From NCBI GenBank assembly GCA_001708385.1, contig CP012388.1, forward strand, positions 1 to 64,000: a stretch of 64,000 bases of DNA, read 5' to 3'. The notes under the pieces are model-generated. The model saw nothing but the letters and a program-made list of their open reading frames with translations, did not search any database and was not told the origin of the DNA. Below, in pieces: positions 1 to 8,642 of the stretch (the first letter of the stretch is position 1; every line of letters begins with the position of its first letter). The DNA is from Flavobacterium psychrophilum (GTDB taxonomy: Bacteria > Bacteroidota > Bacteroidia > Flavobacteriales > Flavobacteriaceae). The position numbers and the translations under genes are program-made.

Positions 1-137
1 TTAATTCAAAAGAATTATTAAAATCCGATGTTTTCAAACATGGAATTAGATCTTGTTCTCCAGTGTCTAGGTATTTAATTTTTGGTACAACTAAAAAACT
101 GATTTTGAACCAACAAATCCATAAGCATTATTAAAAC
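1..137. other. No recognisable gene before the IS remnant
   Basis: AT-rich sequence with frequent stops in all frames. I see no gene, repeat or RNA here. It ends at the left inverted repeat of the IS6-family remnant. Confidence 0.5.
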
Positions 138-909
138 GGTTCTGTCGCATCTATGGTTAACATCTTATCTTTAGATATTCAAAAATATATTATATGAATA
201 CTAAAGGTCATTGTTACCCTAAATCAATTATTCTTCAGGCTGTATATTTCAAACTGAGATTTACATTAAGTTATCGTGACGTTGAAGAAATAATGAAGAT
301 GCTTGGTGTTCATGTTGACCATGCTACAGTTCAGCGTTGGGTCTACAAATTACTCCCTTCATAGAAGCACAAATAAGAAATCGAAAACATCGGGTAGGTT
401 ATAGCTGGCGACTTGATCAAACATACATAAAAGTGAAGGGCGCTTGGTATTATTTATATAGAGTTGTAGATAAATCATGTAATACCGTTGATTTTCTTTT
501 AACTAAGAGAAGATAGAGGATGAGTGCTCAATCATTTTTGATCAAGGCAATTAACACCAATGGTAAACTCAGAGTAATCACTATAGATAAAAGTTGCTCG
601 AATAGGGGAGCTATCACAGTTTACAACAAGCGTTCGTATTGTAATATAAACGATAAGACAATGTAAATATCTAATCAACATTGTTTAGCAGGATCACCGT
701 TTTGTCAAATAGAGGTTACAAAATGGATTAGGCTTTAAAAGTTTTGAATCAGCCAAAAGGACATGAACGGAATTGAAGTTGTACATATGTTGAGAAAAAA
801 TCAGATGATTAAACCTGGGTTAACTATGTTTAAATCGTTTTGTAAATTGGCTTCTTAACTTTTAAATCATTGATTTATCTCGAATTTATTTCACAGATGC
901 GACAGAACC
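138..909 (+). mobile_element. IS6-family insertion sequence, inactivated
   Basis: The element is bounded by a perfect 15-bp inverted repeat, GGTTCTGTCGCATCT at 138-152 and its complement at 895-909. Its length of about 770 bp fits the IS6/IS26 family. Inside lies a broken plus-strand transposase. IS6 elements usually make 8-bp target duplications, but the flanks (130-137 and 910-917) do not match, so the ends have drifted, recombined, or never shared a target. Confidence 0.8.
194..858 (+). pseudogene. IS6-family transposase, broken
   Basis: Reading across frames gives KGHCYPKSIILQAVYFKLR, LSYRDVEEIMKMLGVHVDH, GYSWRLDQTYIKVKGAWYY and a C-terminal part ending FKSFCKLAS, the layout of IS6 DDE transposases (N-terminal HTH, then a catalytic core whose first Asp is in RLDQTYIK). 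A missing T near 350 shifts the frame, an in-frame TAG sits at 514-516 where CAG would give Gln, and more shifts follow after about 640. It cannot make a working enzyme. Confidence 0.8.
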
Positions 910-910
910 C

Positions 911-1108
911 AAATCAATGATTATATCCTTTGTTTACAAGTGCCACGGCAATACCCAATCTTAAAGTCACAAGGAATGCATAAACACACATTTTATGTAA
1001 ACCCTCTTTTAAATCCTGGGACAACTATTTCAAATCATTCTTTAAACTGGCAGCATAATTTTAAAGTGCTTGAATTCTTGAACTTTAATACATAGATACA
1101 ACAGAACC
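911..1108 (+). mobile_element. Second IS6-like right-end remnant
   Basis: This segment resembles the last 200 bases of the upstream element: a CCTGGG..AACTAT stretch (about 1015-1028) followed by a CAAATCATTCTTTAAACTGG-like stretch matches the transposase C-terminus. It ends in AGATACAACAGAACC (1094-1108), 13 of 15 identical to the right inverted repeat at 895-909. The left part of this copy is missing, so it is a fragment lying against the first element. Confidence 0.6.
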
Positions 1109-1255
1109 ATATTTATACTACTATTTGTAAATCAGATACCTCAACAGGAAATTTTAGTAAGATTATAACCGAATAGTTAATGAGATAATTATAGTATTAG
1201 ATGAGCAAATGGTTTAATTTTTTTGCAAATCTCTGAAAACTCCTGTTACTGTATT

Positions 1256-1468
1256 TTAGAGCCTACCAATTGAAATTATTTTCATAATATATATACATGC
1301 AAACATTGTATAAGTTACAATAATACCTCTTATTAAATTTTTAGGTTCGTCATTCGGATATTTACTTTTTAAGGTAGATAGTAAAAAAAGGATAAGTGGA
1401 AGATCAGCGAGCATGCTAAAAAAGCGCCAATTCGGTCCTTTCATGGAGTCAGGAAAAATTCGCCACAT
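1256..1468 (-). CDS. Small putative membrane protein
   Basis: A 70-residue reading frame with two hydrophobic stretches (roughly 18-33 and 47-65). The frame stays open upstream of the ATG for about 14 codons (ending GFIWSGI), and an overlapping frame upstream also reads sensibly, so this may be the tail of a longer broken gene. I do not recognise a family. It lies in a degraded region with no clear partner. Confidence 0.3.
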   Translation of the reverse strand: MWRIFPDSMKGPNWRFFSMLADLPLILFLLSTLKSKYPNDEPKNLIRGIIVTYTMFACIYIMKIISIGRL

Positions 1469-1945
1469 TATTCCACTCCATATAAATCCAACATTAATGC
1501 AAATAATAGTTTAGCGCGCTCAGCTGCATGAATATCACTTTGCCATAGTTTAAAAAATTTATAATAGCCCATAGAGTAATACCAGTATATTCTGCTTAAT
1601 TAGAAAACCTCTGAACTACTATGTTCGCGGGCAGTCTGTATAATCCTACACCGAACTTGAACCTAAATCTGAAAGTGTTGTCTAAATGATTAACTCATAA
1701 GTCTTTACAGGTGCATATATAGGGGTTTACATGGAAAGATAGGTTACTTGTATTACTTTTTATTGAAGAGTTTCAGGATAGAATCTTTATGTATTTTTTT
1801 TTTGCAACAGAATGCACGAGCCTGCTGGAAAACAGGTAAAAATACCTATATCAGATCATTTGAATTTTAGTTACTTAGCCTTCGGATAACCTTAAATCCG
1901 GCAGTAATTAGTTGTAATGACCACAAACTATAAAATACAGGTGTA
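1469..1945. other. No gene recognised
   Basis: Stops are frequent in every frame and no repeat or RNA is apparent. The only open stretch is a short minus-strand frame around 1485-1540 that could be the start of the broken membrane gene at 1256-1468. Confidence 0.4.
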
Positions 1946-2548
1946 ATGAATTATTCTAAAGAACTAAAAGCGGCAAAGATTTTTAACCTTTCCTCCTTTA
2001 ACAACCTTACAGATAACATTTTTATCAGCAATCAGGCGGATGTTAATTACTATTCCATGAAAAGAGCTGATAATAATAGGTATCGTAAAGTAAAAGATAT
2101 CCAGACTTCCAATATTAATATTAACCCCACCGTACGAATAGTGCACCTTTTAGGCGAAAATAAAAAATACTCGTCCTACCTTTCATTTGCCGTTGAACCT
2201 AAAGATAGATCTACAGGTATTGCCATCGTTTCGTTATGCAATGAAAGTAACGCATTCCTTTGCGATATAAGAATTCTTCCCCTGAACACCTTGTCGGATA
2301 TAGCAGACCAAGAAGAGTATTCACAACTCCTTACTGTTAATCTTGACCGCTCAAAATTTGTTCTCAAAACTGACATTACTGTAGCGTTAACAGAAAACTC
2401 GGAGCCGCTATACAGCGTAGATGAAGTTGATGTAACTGTTATTGCCGATCTGGTCACGCAGAGTGAGGTGATTGAATTAAAGCGGGAGTTGGAATTCCAA
2501 GGTAGCAAGCTGGCCGCACATTATCTTCAGGAGGTTCTCGCTATATAA
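1946..2548 (+). CDS. Hypothetical protein, island cassette
   Basis: A 200-residue protein without signal peptide or membrane segment. The middle is rich in beta-prone residues (VRIVHLLG, SYLSFAVEP, IAIVSLCN) and the C-terminus is a charged helix (about 172-198). I do not recognise a family. It is the first of a row of closely spaced plus-strand genes and lies 26 bases before a HEPN-like gene, so it may be that gene's partner. Function unknown. Confidence 0.55.
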   Translation: MNYSKELKAAKIFNLSSFNNLTDNIFISNQADVNYYSMKRADNNRYRKVKDIQTSNININPTVRIVHLLGENKKYSSYLSFAVEPKDRSTGIAIVSLCNESNAFLCDIRILPLNTLSDIADQEEYSQLLTVNLDRSKFVLKTDITVALTENSEPLYSVDEVDVTVIADLVTQSEVIELKRELEFQGSKLAAHYLQEVLAI

Positions 2549-2574
2549 GGTTACTAATAAATAAACTTTCCACG

Positions 2575-2811
2575 ATGAAGTCTTTTGAAATTCCGGATTT
2601 GCTAGTAGATGGACTAAATTTACAGCTTACGGACGCTGAAATTGAAAAATTTCATAATGCTCGTCAGGTTCGGAATAGTATAGCACATGGTGAAACTATT
2701 ACATTAACTCTGCAGAAAGCAGGAGAAATTAATGATGTCTTGAAATTGATTGCCTATAAACTCGATAAGCATTTGAATGAACATTTTTTAATAAATGAAA
2801 ATTTTAGCTAA
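2575..2811 (+). CDS. HEPN-like small protein
   Basis: A 78-residue, mostly helical protein with the segment RQVRNSIAHGE around residues 30-40. R-N-x3-H is the signature of HEPN proteins, many of which are RNases in toxin-antitoxin, abortive-infection and other defence systems. It is shorter than most HEPN proteins (100 residues or more) and the same frame is open for about 20 codons upstream of the ATG, so it may be a fragment or use an earlier start. The HEPN motif is seen; RNase activity is inference. Confidence 0.5.
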   Translation: MKSFEIPDLLVDGLNLQLTDAEIEKFHNARQVRNSIAHGETITLTLQKAGEINDVLKLIAYKLDKHLNEHFLINENFS

Positions 2812-2842
2812 TACCTAAATAGCATATAAATTAGAAGTTAAT

Positions 2843-3050
2843 ATGGGAGATAAGGAGTTTAAAATTACATAACTACAAAGTTTGGGAAGTAAAAGATAAC
2901 GATAATTACGATTGGGAAAATGTTGCGAGAGATGATCATGGTTATGTTATTATGATTGATGGTAGCAGGTACGATAGTCCTGAAGATGAATCTCATTATA
3001 GAGAAGAACGTGTACGTTGGAATGAACTAAGGAATAAATATAGTAAGTAA
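2843..3050 (+). pseudogene. Small acidic protein, frameshifted
   Basis: The ATG at 2843 opens MGDKEFKI and then meets TAA. Dropping one A near 2867 joins it to an open frame, HNYKVWEVKDNDNYDWENVA and onward, ending at TAA 3048-3050. The joined product is about 68 residues, acidic, without signal peptide. The downstream frame has no start codon of its own, which supports a one-base insertion. Family unknown. It lies between the HEPN-like and GIY-YIG genes on the same strand. Confidence 0.45.
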
Positions 3051-3115
3051 ATATTGAGTTTCTACTAGTAATAACCCAGGTAGATATTGCCATTTTATCA
3101 ATTTAAACATTATCG

Positions 3116-3770
3116 ATGTTATCAAATATCAATTTTAAGGACTACACACAATCAAGACTAGATTTTTATAGTCAATTATCAGAATTCCAAATCGATTATG
3201 AAGAAATGGCTATTCCTATTGAGCTTGACCAAGCTTTTTTTGATATACTGGGAAGTAATTTTCATTATTATATTGAAAAAAGACTATCAGGACCGAAGTT
3301 CAGTAAAGTTGAAAATTTAGCCTACAAACAACTACTAAAAGAATTGTATCCTCAATTATTATCAATCTTTCAATACAATGGGCCAATAGTGTATTGGTTC
3401 AAAATAAATTATAGTGATGGATTAACAAACGAGAAGATTCTTACTCACTATATCAAGACAAAAGAGAAACCTAAAAATAGGGGATGGTGGACAAAGGCTA
3501 ATAAAATATGTAACCACACTACAGAAATACTATATGTCGGAAAGGTTGAACGTGCCTTCGAAAACCGCTTCATCCAGCATATAGGCCTAGGACATAATTA
3601 TACTACGGCATTAAAGTTACAAAAATGGATACCCGATCTCGAAAACATGTCAGTAACCCTACATTTCTTAAAAATACCTCATAACATGACAAATCACTTA
3701 GAGGATAATTGAAAATGTAATATGGAGAGAGCTTCAACCACTTTTGGGTGCGAGCCCACGCATTAAATAA
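3116..3770 (+). pseudogene. GIY-YIG-type nuclease, frameshifted near C-terminus
   Basis: The first 198 residues read in one frame and stop at 3712. The segments GPIVYWFKI (about 88-96) and ILYVGKVERAFENRFIQH (about 138-155) match the GIY and YIG strands and the following Arg and His of GIY-YIG endonucleases. After HLED an extra A at 3707-3708 breaks the frame. Without it the protein continues IENVIWRELQPLLGASPRIK and stops at 3768-3770, six bases before the next gene. The lost part follows the acidic HLEDIE segment where the family's catalytic Glu would lie. Nuclease role is inferred from the motif. Confidence 0.6.
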
Positions 3771-3776
3771 CATAAA

Positions 3777-4298
3777 ATGACACAAAAAAGACTAGCAATT
3801 ATTGTACTTGGTAACAGAAATTCTGGCAAATCAAGCACGTGGTATGAATTATTTGGCAGAACCATCCGTACAGGACATAAAAGACTTAGGCTGAATGGAT
3901 CTGAGATTGCACACTTTGTGAAAAACTCTTCATTTGAGGAAAATAACGTAGATATAGATGCCGGAGTGTTTGTCAGAAATGCTTCGTTCGAAGAATGGGG
4001 TGATCTAGCCGAAGATTTCTTTGATGAAAATAATATGCCACGCATTATACTATGCGCCGTCCAATATAAAGACAAAGGTAAAGAAACGATCAATTTTTTT
4101 GTTAGGCATGGGTATGAGCTCTATATTCAATGGCTCAATCCTGGATTTAAGGATAAAGGGAATTATGACGATTTTCTCGGATTTGAATAGACATTTAAGA
4201 CAGCTGGGGAATTTCATAAAATCGATGGTAAAGAAAAAAAGAACCGGTTGTTAAGGATTAAATCGTATCTCTATAAATGGTTGGAAAATAATGAATAA
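3777..4298 (+). pseudogene. P-loop NTP-binding protein, premature TAG
   Basis: The N-terminus holds a Walker A motif, GNRNSGKSST (about 11-20). The frame stops at TAG 4188-4190 after DDFLGFE, but the same frame then runs on without a break, TFKTAGEFHKIDGKEKKNRL and further to WLENNE, ending at TAA 4296-4298. That end overlaps the start of the next gene by 8 bases, a normal operon joint, so the TAG is probably a new nonsense change (CAG to TAG would restore Gln). Full length would be 173 residues. No Walker B is obvious. Substrate and role unknown. Confidence 0.55.
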
Positions 4299-5127
4299 AG
4301 AAATTTATGTAGAAAAACTAGACGAATTGTATGACTCATTATTTGAATTTAATGAAAAACCGGAATTCTGGAGAGCAGCTTTAGGTTCGGCCCCAAGATA
4401 TTTTGTACACACAAAATTCAATGGAAGTCACTATTTTGGCATGTCTAAGTTCTGTGTCTTAAAAAAAGTAACTATAGAAGAATATATATCCAATTATCGT
4501 TATATCACAGATGGGAACAATTCACAGCTAATTATCAAAAACAGATTCAACAGAAAGTGGATTCCAAGGAGTGGTATCAACAGTGATATTAGAAAGGCAT
4601 TTGATAAATGGATACTGGAGTTCTTCCCAAATTACAGTATTGATAATGCTAATTTTATCAGTCTTCCTGAAAAATCGGTAATCTCAATATCTAAAAAAAT
4701 AGTTACCCCGGAGGAATTGGAAAATATTCTTGATCTCAAAAGAAAAATAGGTAATATAGGAGAGAATATAGCTTATAATTATGAGATAGAGAGATTAAAA
4801 GAAAATGGAATTAAGAATGCTTCCAAGTATATTAAGCACGTGGCATTAACCAATACAGCTTCAGGGTTTGATATATCTTCCATTACAAGGAAGGAGGAGC
4901 GATTCATTGAGGTAAAATCATGTGTTTCAAAAACAGATCAATTCTTTTTGACCGAAAATGAAGTGTTGACACTTGAAAGGCTTGCGGATAAGGCATATAT
5001 TTATTGTGTTGTAATTCCTGATCTAGATCCCCTGCAGGGATATGTTTATAAGGTCATCGAGAATCCAATCAAATTATTTATGGAAAAGAATTTATTAGAA
5101 CCTGTAATGTATAAGGTAAAGCTTTAG
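4291..5127 (+). CDS. DUF3883 nuclease-like protein
   Basis: A 278-residue protein. The C-terminal half matches DUF3883: GNIGENIAYNYE (E158), HVALTNTASGFDISS (D194) and IEVKS (E207, K209), an arrangement like PD-(D/E)xK nucleases. DUF3883 domains occur in restriction and defence proteins. The N-terminal half is not recognised. The gene overlaps the P-loop gene by 8 bases and ends the plus-strand cassette. It is the only long intact gene of this group. Nuclease activity is inference from motif spacing. Confidence 0.65.
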   Translation: MNKEIYVEKLDELYDSLFEFNEKPEFWRAALGSAPRYFVHTKFNGSHYFGMSKFCVLKKVTIEEYISNYRYITDGNNSQLIIKNRFNRKWIPRSGINSDIRKAFDKWILEFFPNYSIDNANFISLPEKSVISISKKIVTPEELENILDLKRKIGNIGENIAYNYEIERLKENGIKNASKYIKHVALTNTASGFDISSITRKEERFIEVKSCVSKTDQFFLTENEVLTLERLADKAYIYCVVIPDLDPLQGYVYKVIENPIKLFMEKNLLEPVMYKVKL

Positions 5128-5176
5128 TAAATTGACAAATCCCATGTCAATTGCATAATTAAATAGTATTATCAAA

Positions 5177-6835
5177 TTAAGGATTGTTTTTGTTTTTCTC
5201 CAATTCTTCAAGGAAATAACTAAATGGCATCCCCATCTTTTTCTTAAACACATCAGTAAACTGCTGCGCTGTGCCAAAACCAGCCTCTTCTGCTATAGCT
5301 GTGAATGTGTAGTTCCTAAGTTTTGGATCTTGTTCGAGTTTCTGAACGATATATGCAATTCTCAAGTCACTTATATAATCAGGATACGATTTCCCCTTGT
5401 GATAATTAATCACCTGAGATAAGTATTTGTAATTGGTGCCGAAACTACTTGCGAGTTTCTCTATCTTGATGTCTTTATTTATAAAACAGTATTTGTCTTC
5501 AAATTTTTGCAGCTTAGTCAGTAAATCGGTCTCCAGTTCTTCGGATATATTGGGCCGCTGGACTTTGCTTGAGTTCACCTCAACAAGTTGCAGTTTTTGC
5601 TTATAAAGCTCAAAGTTTTTTGAATATTGCCTTAACCTGCCATTGCGATATATAAGGAACACGGATAAGGGCAGAAGTACAATTGACGCTATCAACAAAA
5701 TAATCCTCAGTGCTTTCTCCCTAGCAAAATCCCTTTCAATACTTTCCTTTTCCTTGATCAATTCTGCAGTATCATATTCTTTGAGTATTCTTCCGGCTAA
5801 ATATTTGAAATTCGAGTGTAATACCCTGTCAGCCTGCAGAAGCCGGGTAATATATAAAAGCTCGGCGTCCCGGTCCCCTTTGCATCTGTAATAGTCAATC
5901 AGCATCTCATAATTACGCCTCAAATCCGGCCGAATATATTTCTTATCCGTAAAAATCCTGTCAACTTTTAGCAAGTAGGGAAGTGCTCGTTCGCTTTTAC
6001 ACATTTCCCAGTAGCTGGACGCAATATAAAAGTAGGCCACTGAGAGATTGCCGAAATCTTTTTGCGTTCGCAGATACGGTATGGCCAATCCTATTTTTTC
6101 GATCGCACTGCTGTAGGATTTCCTGAAATACTCGTTAATCCCTTACGCATGATTAATATAAGGAAGCATTGAATCATCATCCAATCTTTTACTCTCTTCA
6201 CAGGCGAGACGGTTCCATTCTGTAGATTCCTGGTAGTTCCCGAGTTTTGTGTTGCATAAGGCAAGTGAATGTAGGCAATTCAGATAAGCGCGGGTATCTT
6301 CCTTCTTAAAAAAATCTGTACAGGCAGTAAATAGAGAAATAGCATCGTTATAGAATCCAAGATAATATTTTATGTGGGCAATGTTATACTGTATCTTATG
6401 CTTAAGGTAATCGTTTTTGGTTGTCGCAATCAGCCTATTGGCAATCAGGTAATAGTCGAGCGCCTTATTATGTTCCTTGCGGCTGTAATACACAATCCCT
6501 TTTGTCAATATTGCAGATCCCAGTAATTCATTGCTATCACTACGCTCTGCTGCATAAATCATGTTATCGACATATGTTACCATCTGGCTGTAATCCACTT
6601 CATATATATAATTATTATAGCCATTAATGACCTCTTCAATGTTATCCTCCTCTTTTGCTTTTTGCAGGTAGGCATCGAGATAGTGAATCACGGATTTTTT
6701 ACCGCTGTTTTGATCAATACGATCATAAATATAATCATAGCTTTTAGAAATGAGCGTATCATTTCGCTGGGCTATAAGCATACATGGGGTAAAAATTAAA
6801 GTATACAAAAACAAAATTGTAAGGCGTATAGTCAT
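5177..6835 (-). pseudogene. TPR-AraC transcriptional regulator, one in-frame stop
   Basis: Two reading frames, 6143-6835 and 5177-6088, lie in the same frame separated only by TAA at 6143-6145. Read through, they give one protein of about 552 residues: signal or anchor peptide, helical TPR-like repeats, a membrane helix (RIILLIASIVLLPLSVFLIY), a coiled linker and a C-terminal AraC-type helix-turn-helix (EKLASSFGTNYKYLSQVINY, then the second helix pair). That is the usual order of membrane-bound TPR-AraC regulators of Bacteroidota. CAA to TAA would explain the stop. The 3' fragment lacks a good start codon. Confidence 0.75.
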
Positions 6836-7145
6836 CTAATTGAATGTTTTATAGCATCAATTGATTTACAGAAGAGTAGTGAGCGACTCAAGTTTTGGGG
6901 GTAGCATAAAATTACACAAACCCATTTAAATACAAAGCTTTTCGGAAAAAAAAGCAACATGAATTTCCGGAAATTCCTATCAATGTTTCCGGAACCTATA
7001 ACGTAATAATTTGCGGCGTTTGGCAGCTGCATCTAAGTTTGCTAACGAATTCACGGACTAGGATTGCACGATCGGCATTCCAGGTTCACTAACTCGGGTT
7101 AATGGGCTGACCAACTAAAATTACAAATCATTACCATTAACGATT
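6836..7145. promoter_or_regulatory. Divergent promoter region with two TTTCCGGAA palindromes
   Basis: This gap separates the minus-strand TPR-AraC gene from the plus-strand lipoprotein. TTTCCGGAAA (6964-6973) and TTTCCGGAA (6986-6994) are palindromic sites with centres 22 bp apart, two turns of DNA, as expected for a pair of operators. I see no convincing gene here; a minus-strand frame of 66 codons looks like chance. Confidence 0.45.
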
Positions 7146-7838
7146 ATGAAAAAAGTTATCTGTATGCTTTTCCTGGTAGGAAGTGTAGCATGCTCAACCG
7201 AAGATTCCCCAGAAGATGCTCGCTCAGGAAATGCAGCTCTAAAATCCACTGCTTCTGATGATAGTGAAGCAGCTAATTTAGCAAATCCGTTTGATGACAG
7301 AGGTGTGGCGTACCTCCAACTTGCGGATTATTATGAGGCCTTGGATACAAAGCCTTCCGGTAACACAGCCATCATAGATGCCCTTGAAGCTATAGCTGTA
7401 AGTCTCAATATCTCCAGTCAGGAGTATGATCCCGAGGTATCGCAAGGTATCCACGAAATCAAACAGCTTTCAGCCTCACAACCCCAGACAGTCTTAGAAG
7501 GCTTAAATATAAGTAGTGAAGGACGTGGCCATCTACGTGCCGTGCTCAATGAACTCAAAGCGCTAAAGGACCAAGAGGCCGGATATGATGCAGTCTATAA
7601 TGCACTTGTAAATCGAGAACAGTCAATCCTGGAATCCAGCCTGGTTCTCAAAGATAAAGAGACGCTGCTATCGACTTTATCCATCCTACGCTATAGCGTC
7701 TATAGTAAGAGCAGGAGGAAAAGGAAGGATAGGGATTGGGAGCTTTCGGTAGGCAATGTGATGGCGACATCCTATGGTGCCGTTTCGAGCCGACCTAATG
7801 CCATCATCAGCGGGGTAGCATCTGAATACATCAATTAA
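7146..7838 (+). CDS. Putative lipoprotein, mobile-element cargo
   Basis: A 230-residue protein with a lipoprotein signal: Lys-Lys, hydrophobic core, then LVGSVACS with Cys16 as the likely lipidated residue. The mature part is helical and polar, with a basic patch SRRKRKDRDWE near 190. No family recognised. It starts a plus-strand run that continues with an AraC regulator 11 bases later and the RteC-like gene after that, so it is probably co-transcribed with them. Confidence 0.6.
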   Translation: MKKVICMLFLVGSVACSTEDSPEDARSGNAALKSTASDDSEAANLANPFDDRGVAYLQLADYYEALDTKPSGNTAIIDALEAIAVSLNISSQEYDPEVSQGIHEIKQLSASQPQTVLEGLNISSEGRGHLRAVLNELKALKDQEAGYDAVYNALVNREQSILESSLVLKDKETLLSTLSILRYSVYSKSRRKRKDRDWELSVGNVMATSYGAVSSRPNAIISGVASEYIN

Positions 7839-7849
7839 AAGGTACTTCT

Positions 7850-8638
7850 ATGGATACGGTTAGGGAGAACGTCCGGTTTGCGATTTTTAAAGGAAACTAC
7901 GAGACCATCCTTAGCCGTATCCTAATTTCTTCATCCCCACGCGATACATTAACCATTCTATTCCCTTTGAATTCTCAGGATAAAACCTTTCTGGCCTTAT
8001 TTAATTCCGATGCCTCTGCTGAAGTAATAGCGAATAGTATCCAGAGGCTTACCGATAGTGAGTCACGGTTTTATCTGGTTGAAATTTATGAGCTAAAGAA
8101 TCTGCTTTTTCAATTATCTGTACGATATCACTTTTCAGCCTGTATAATTGCAGAATGCTCTGCTCAGGAAGCCGGACTATTGAAAAAAATTCTAAAGAAG
8201 CTTTACCCATATGACAAAGTTGAAAACAATACAACGCAGCGCCTGTATTTAAATATGCTATTACAGTACCTGGATGAGATTTTGGATAAAACAGGTGTAG
8301 TGCTTTCAAGGGAAAATGAGCTCGCTAAAAATTTTACAGAGATGCTGCACAAGGCAATAAATCCTGAACATCAGGTTCGTTATTATGCTGAACGTCTATT
8401 TGTAAGCAGGAGATACCTTACCAAAGCGGTCCGTGCCAGCGTCGGGGAGACACCAAAAATGCTTATAGATAGGCAACTAATCGCCGTGGCCAAAATTATG
8501 CTTAAAAGAAGTGATACCGTTTACAGTATAGCAGAGGAACTTAAGTTTGAAAGCCCGGCCTCTTTTGCCACTTTCTTCAAAAAGCATACAGGATTGACCC
8601 CAAGCCAATACCGTACAGCACATTTAAATACTAAATAA
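7850..8638 (+). CDS. AraC-family transcriptional regulator
   Basis: A 262-residue protein with a C-terminal AraC DNA-binding domain of two helix-turn-helix units: RYYAERLFVSRRYLTKAVRA (about 178-197), then VYSIAEELKFESPASFATFF and the closing GLTPSQYR. The N-terminal 150 residues are not a recognised sensor. It sits between a lipoprotein gene and the RteC-like gene (4 bases away), so it probably regulates the mobile-element block. Target sites are unknown. Confidence 0.8.
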   Translation: MDTVRENVRFAIFKGNYETILSRILISSSPRDTLTILFPLNSQDKTFLALFNSDASAEVIANSIQRLTDSESRFYLVEIYELKNLLFQLSVRYHFSACIIAECSAQEAGLLKKILKKLYPYDKVENNTTQRLYLNMLLQYLDEILDKTGVVLSRENELAKNFTEMLHKAINPEHQVRYYAERLFVSRRYLTKAVRASVGETPKMLIDRQLIAVAKIMLKRSDTVYSIAEELKFESPASFATFFKKHTGLTPSQYRTAHLNTK

Positions 8639-8642
8639 GATT

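Noticed and set aside
4188..6145. Alternative genetic code or stop read-through
   Set aside because: TAA, TAG and TGA all end many intact genes in the window, so the internal TAG and TAA are best read as mutations.
6832..7032. Minus-strand frame of 66 codons upstream of the TPR-AraC gene
   Set aside because: It covers the palindromic operator region, shows no family pattern and overlaps the start of the regulator.
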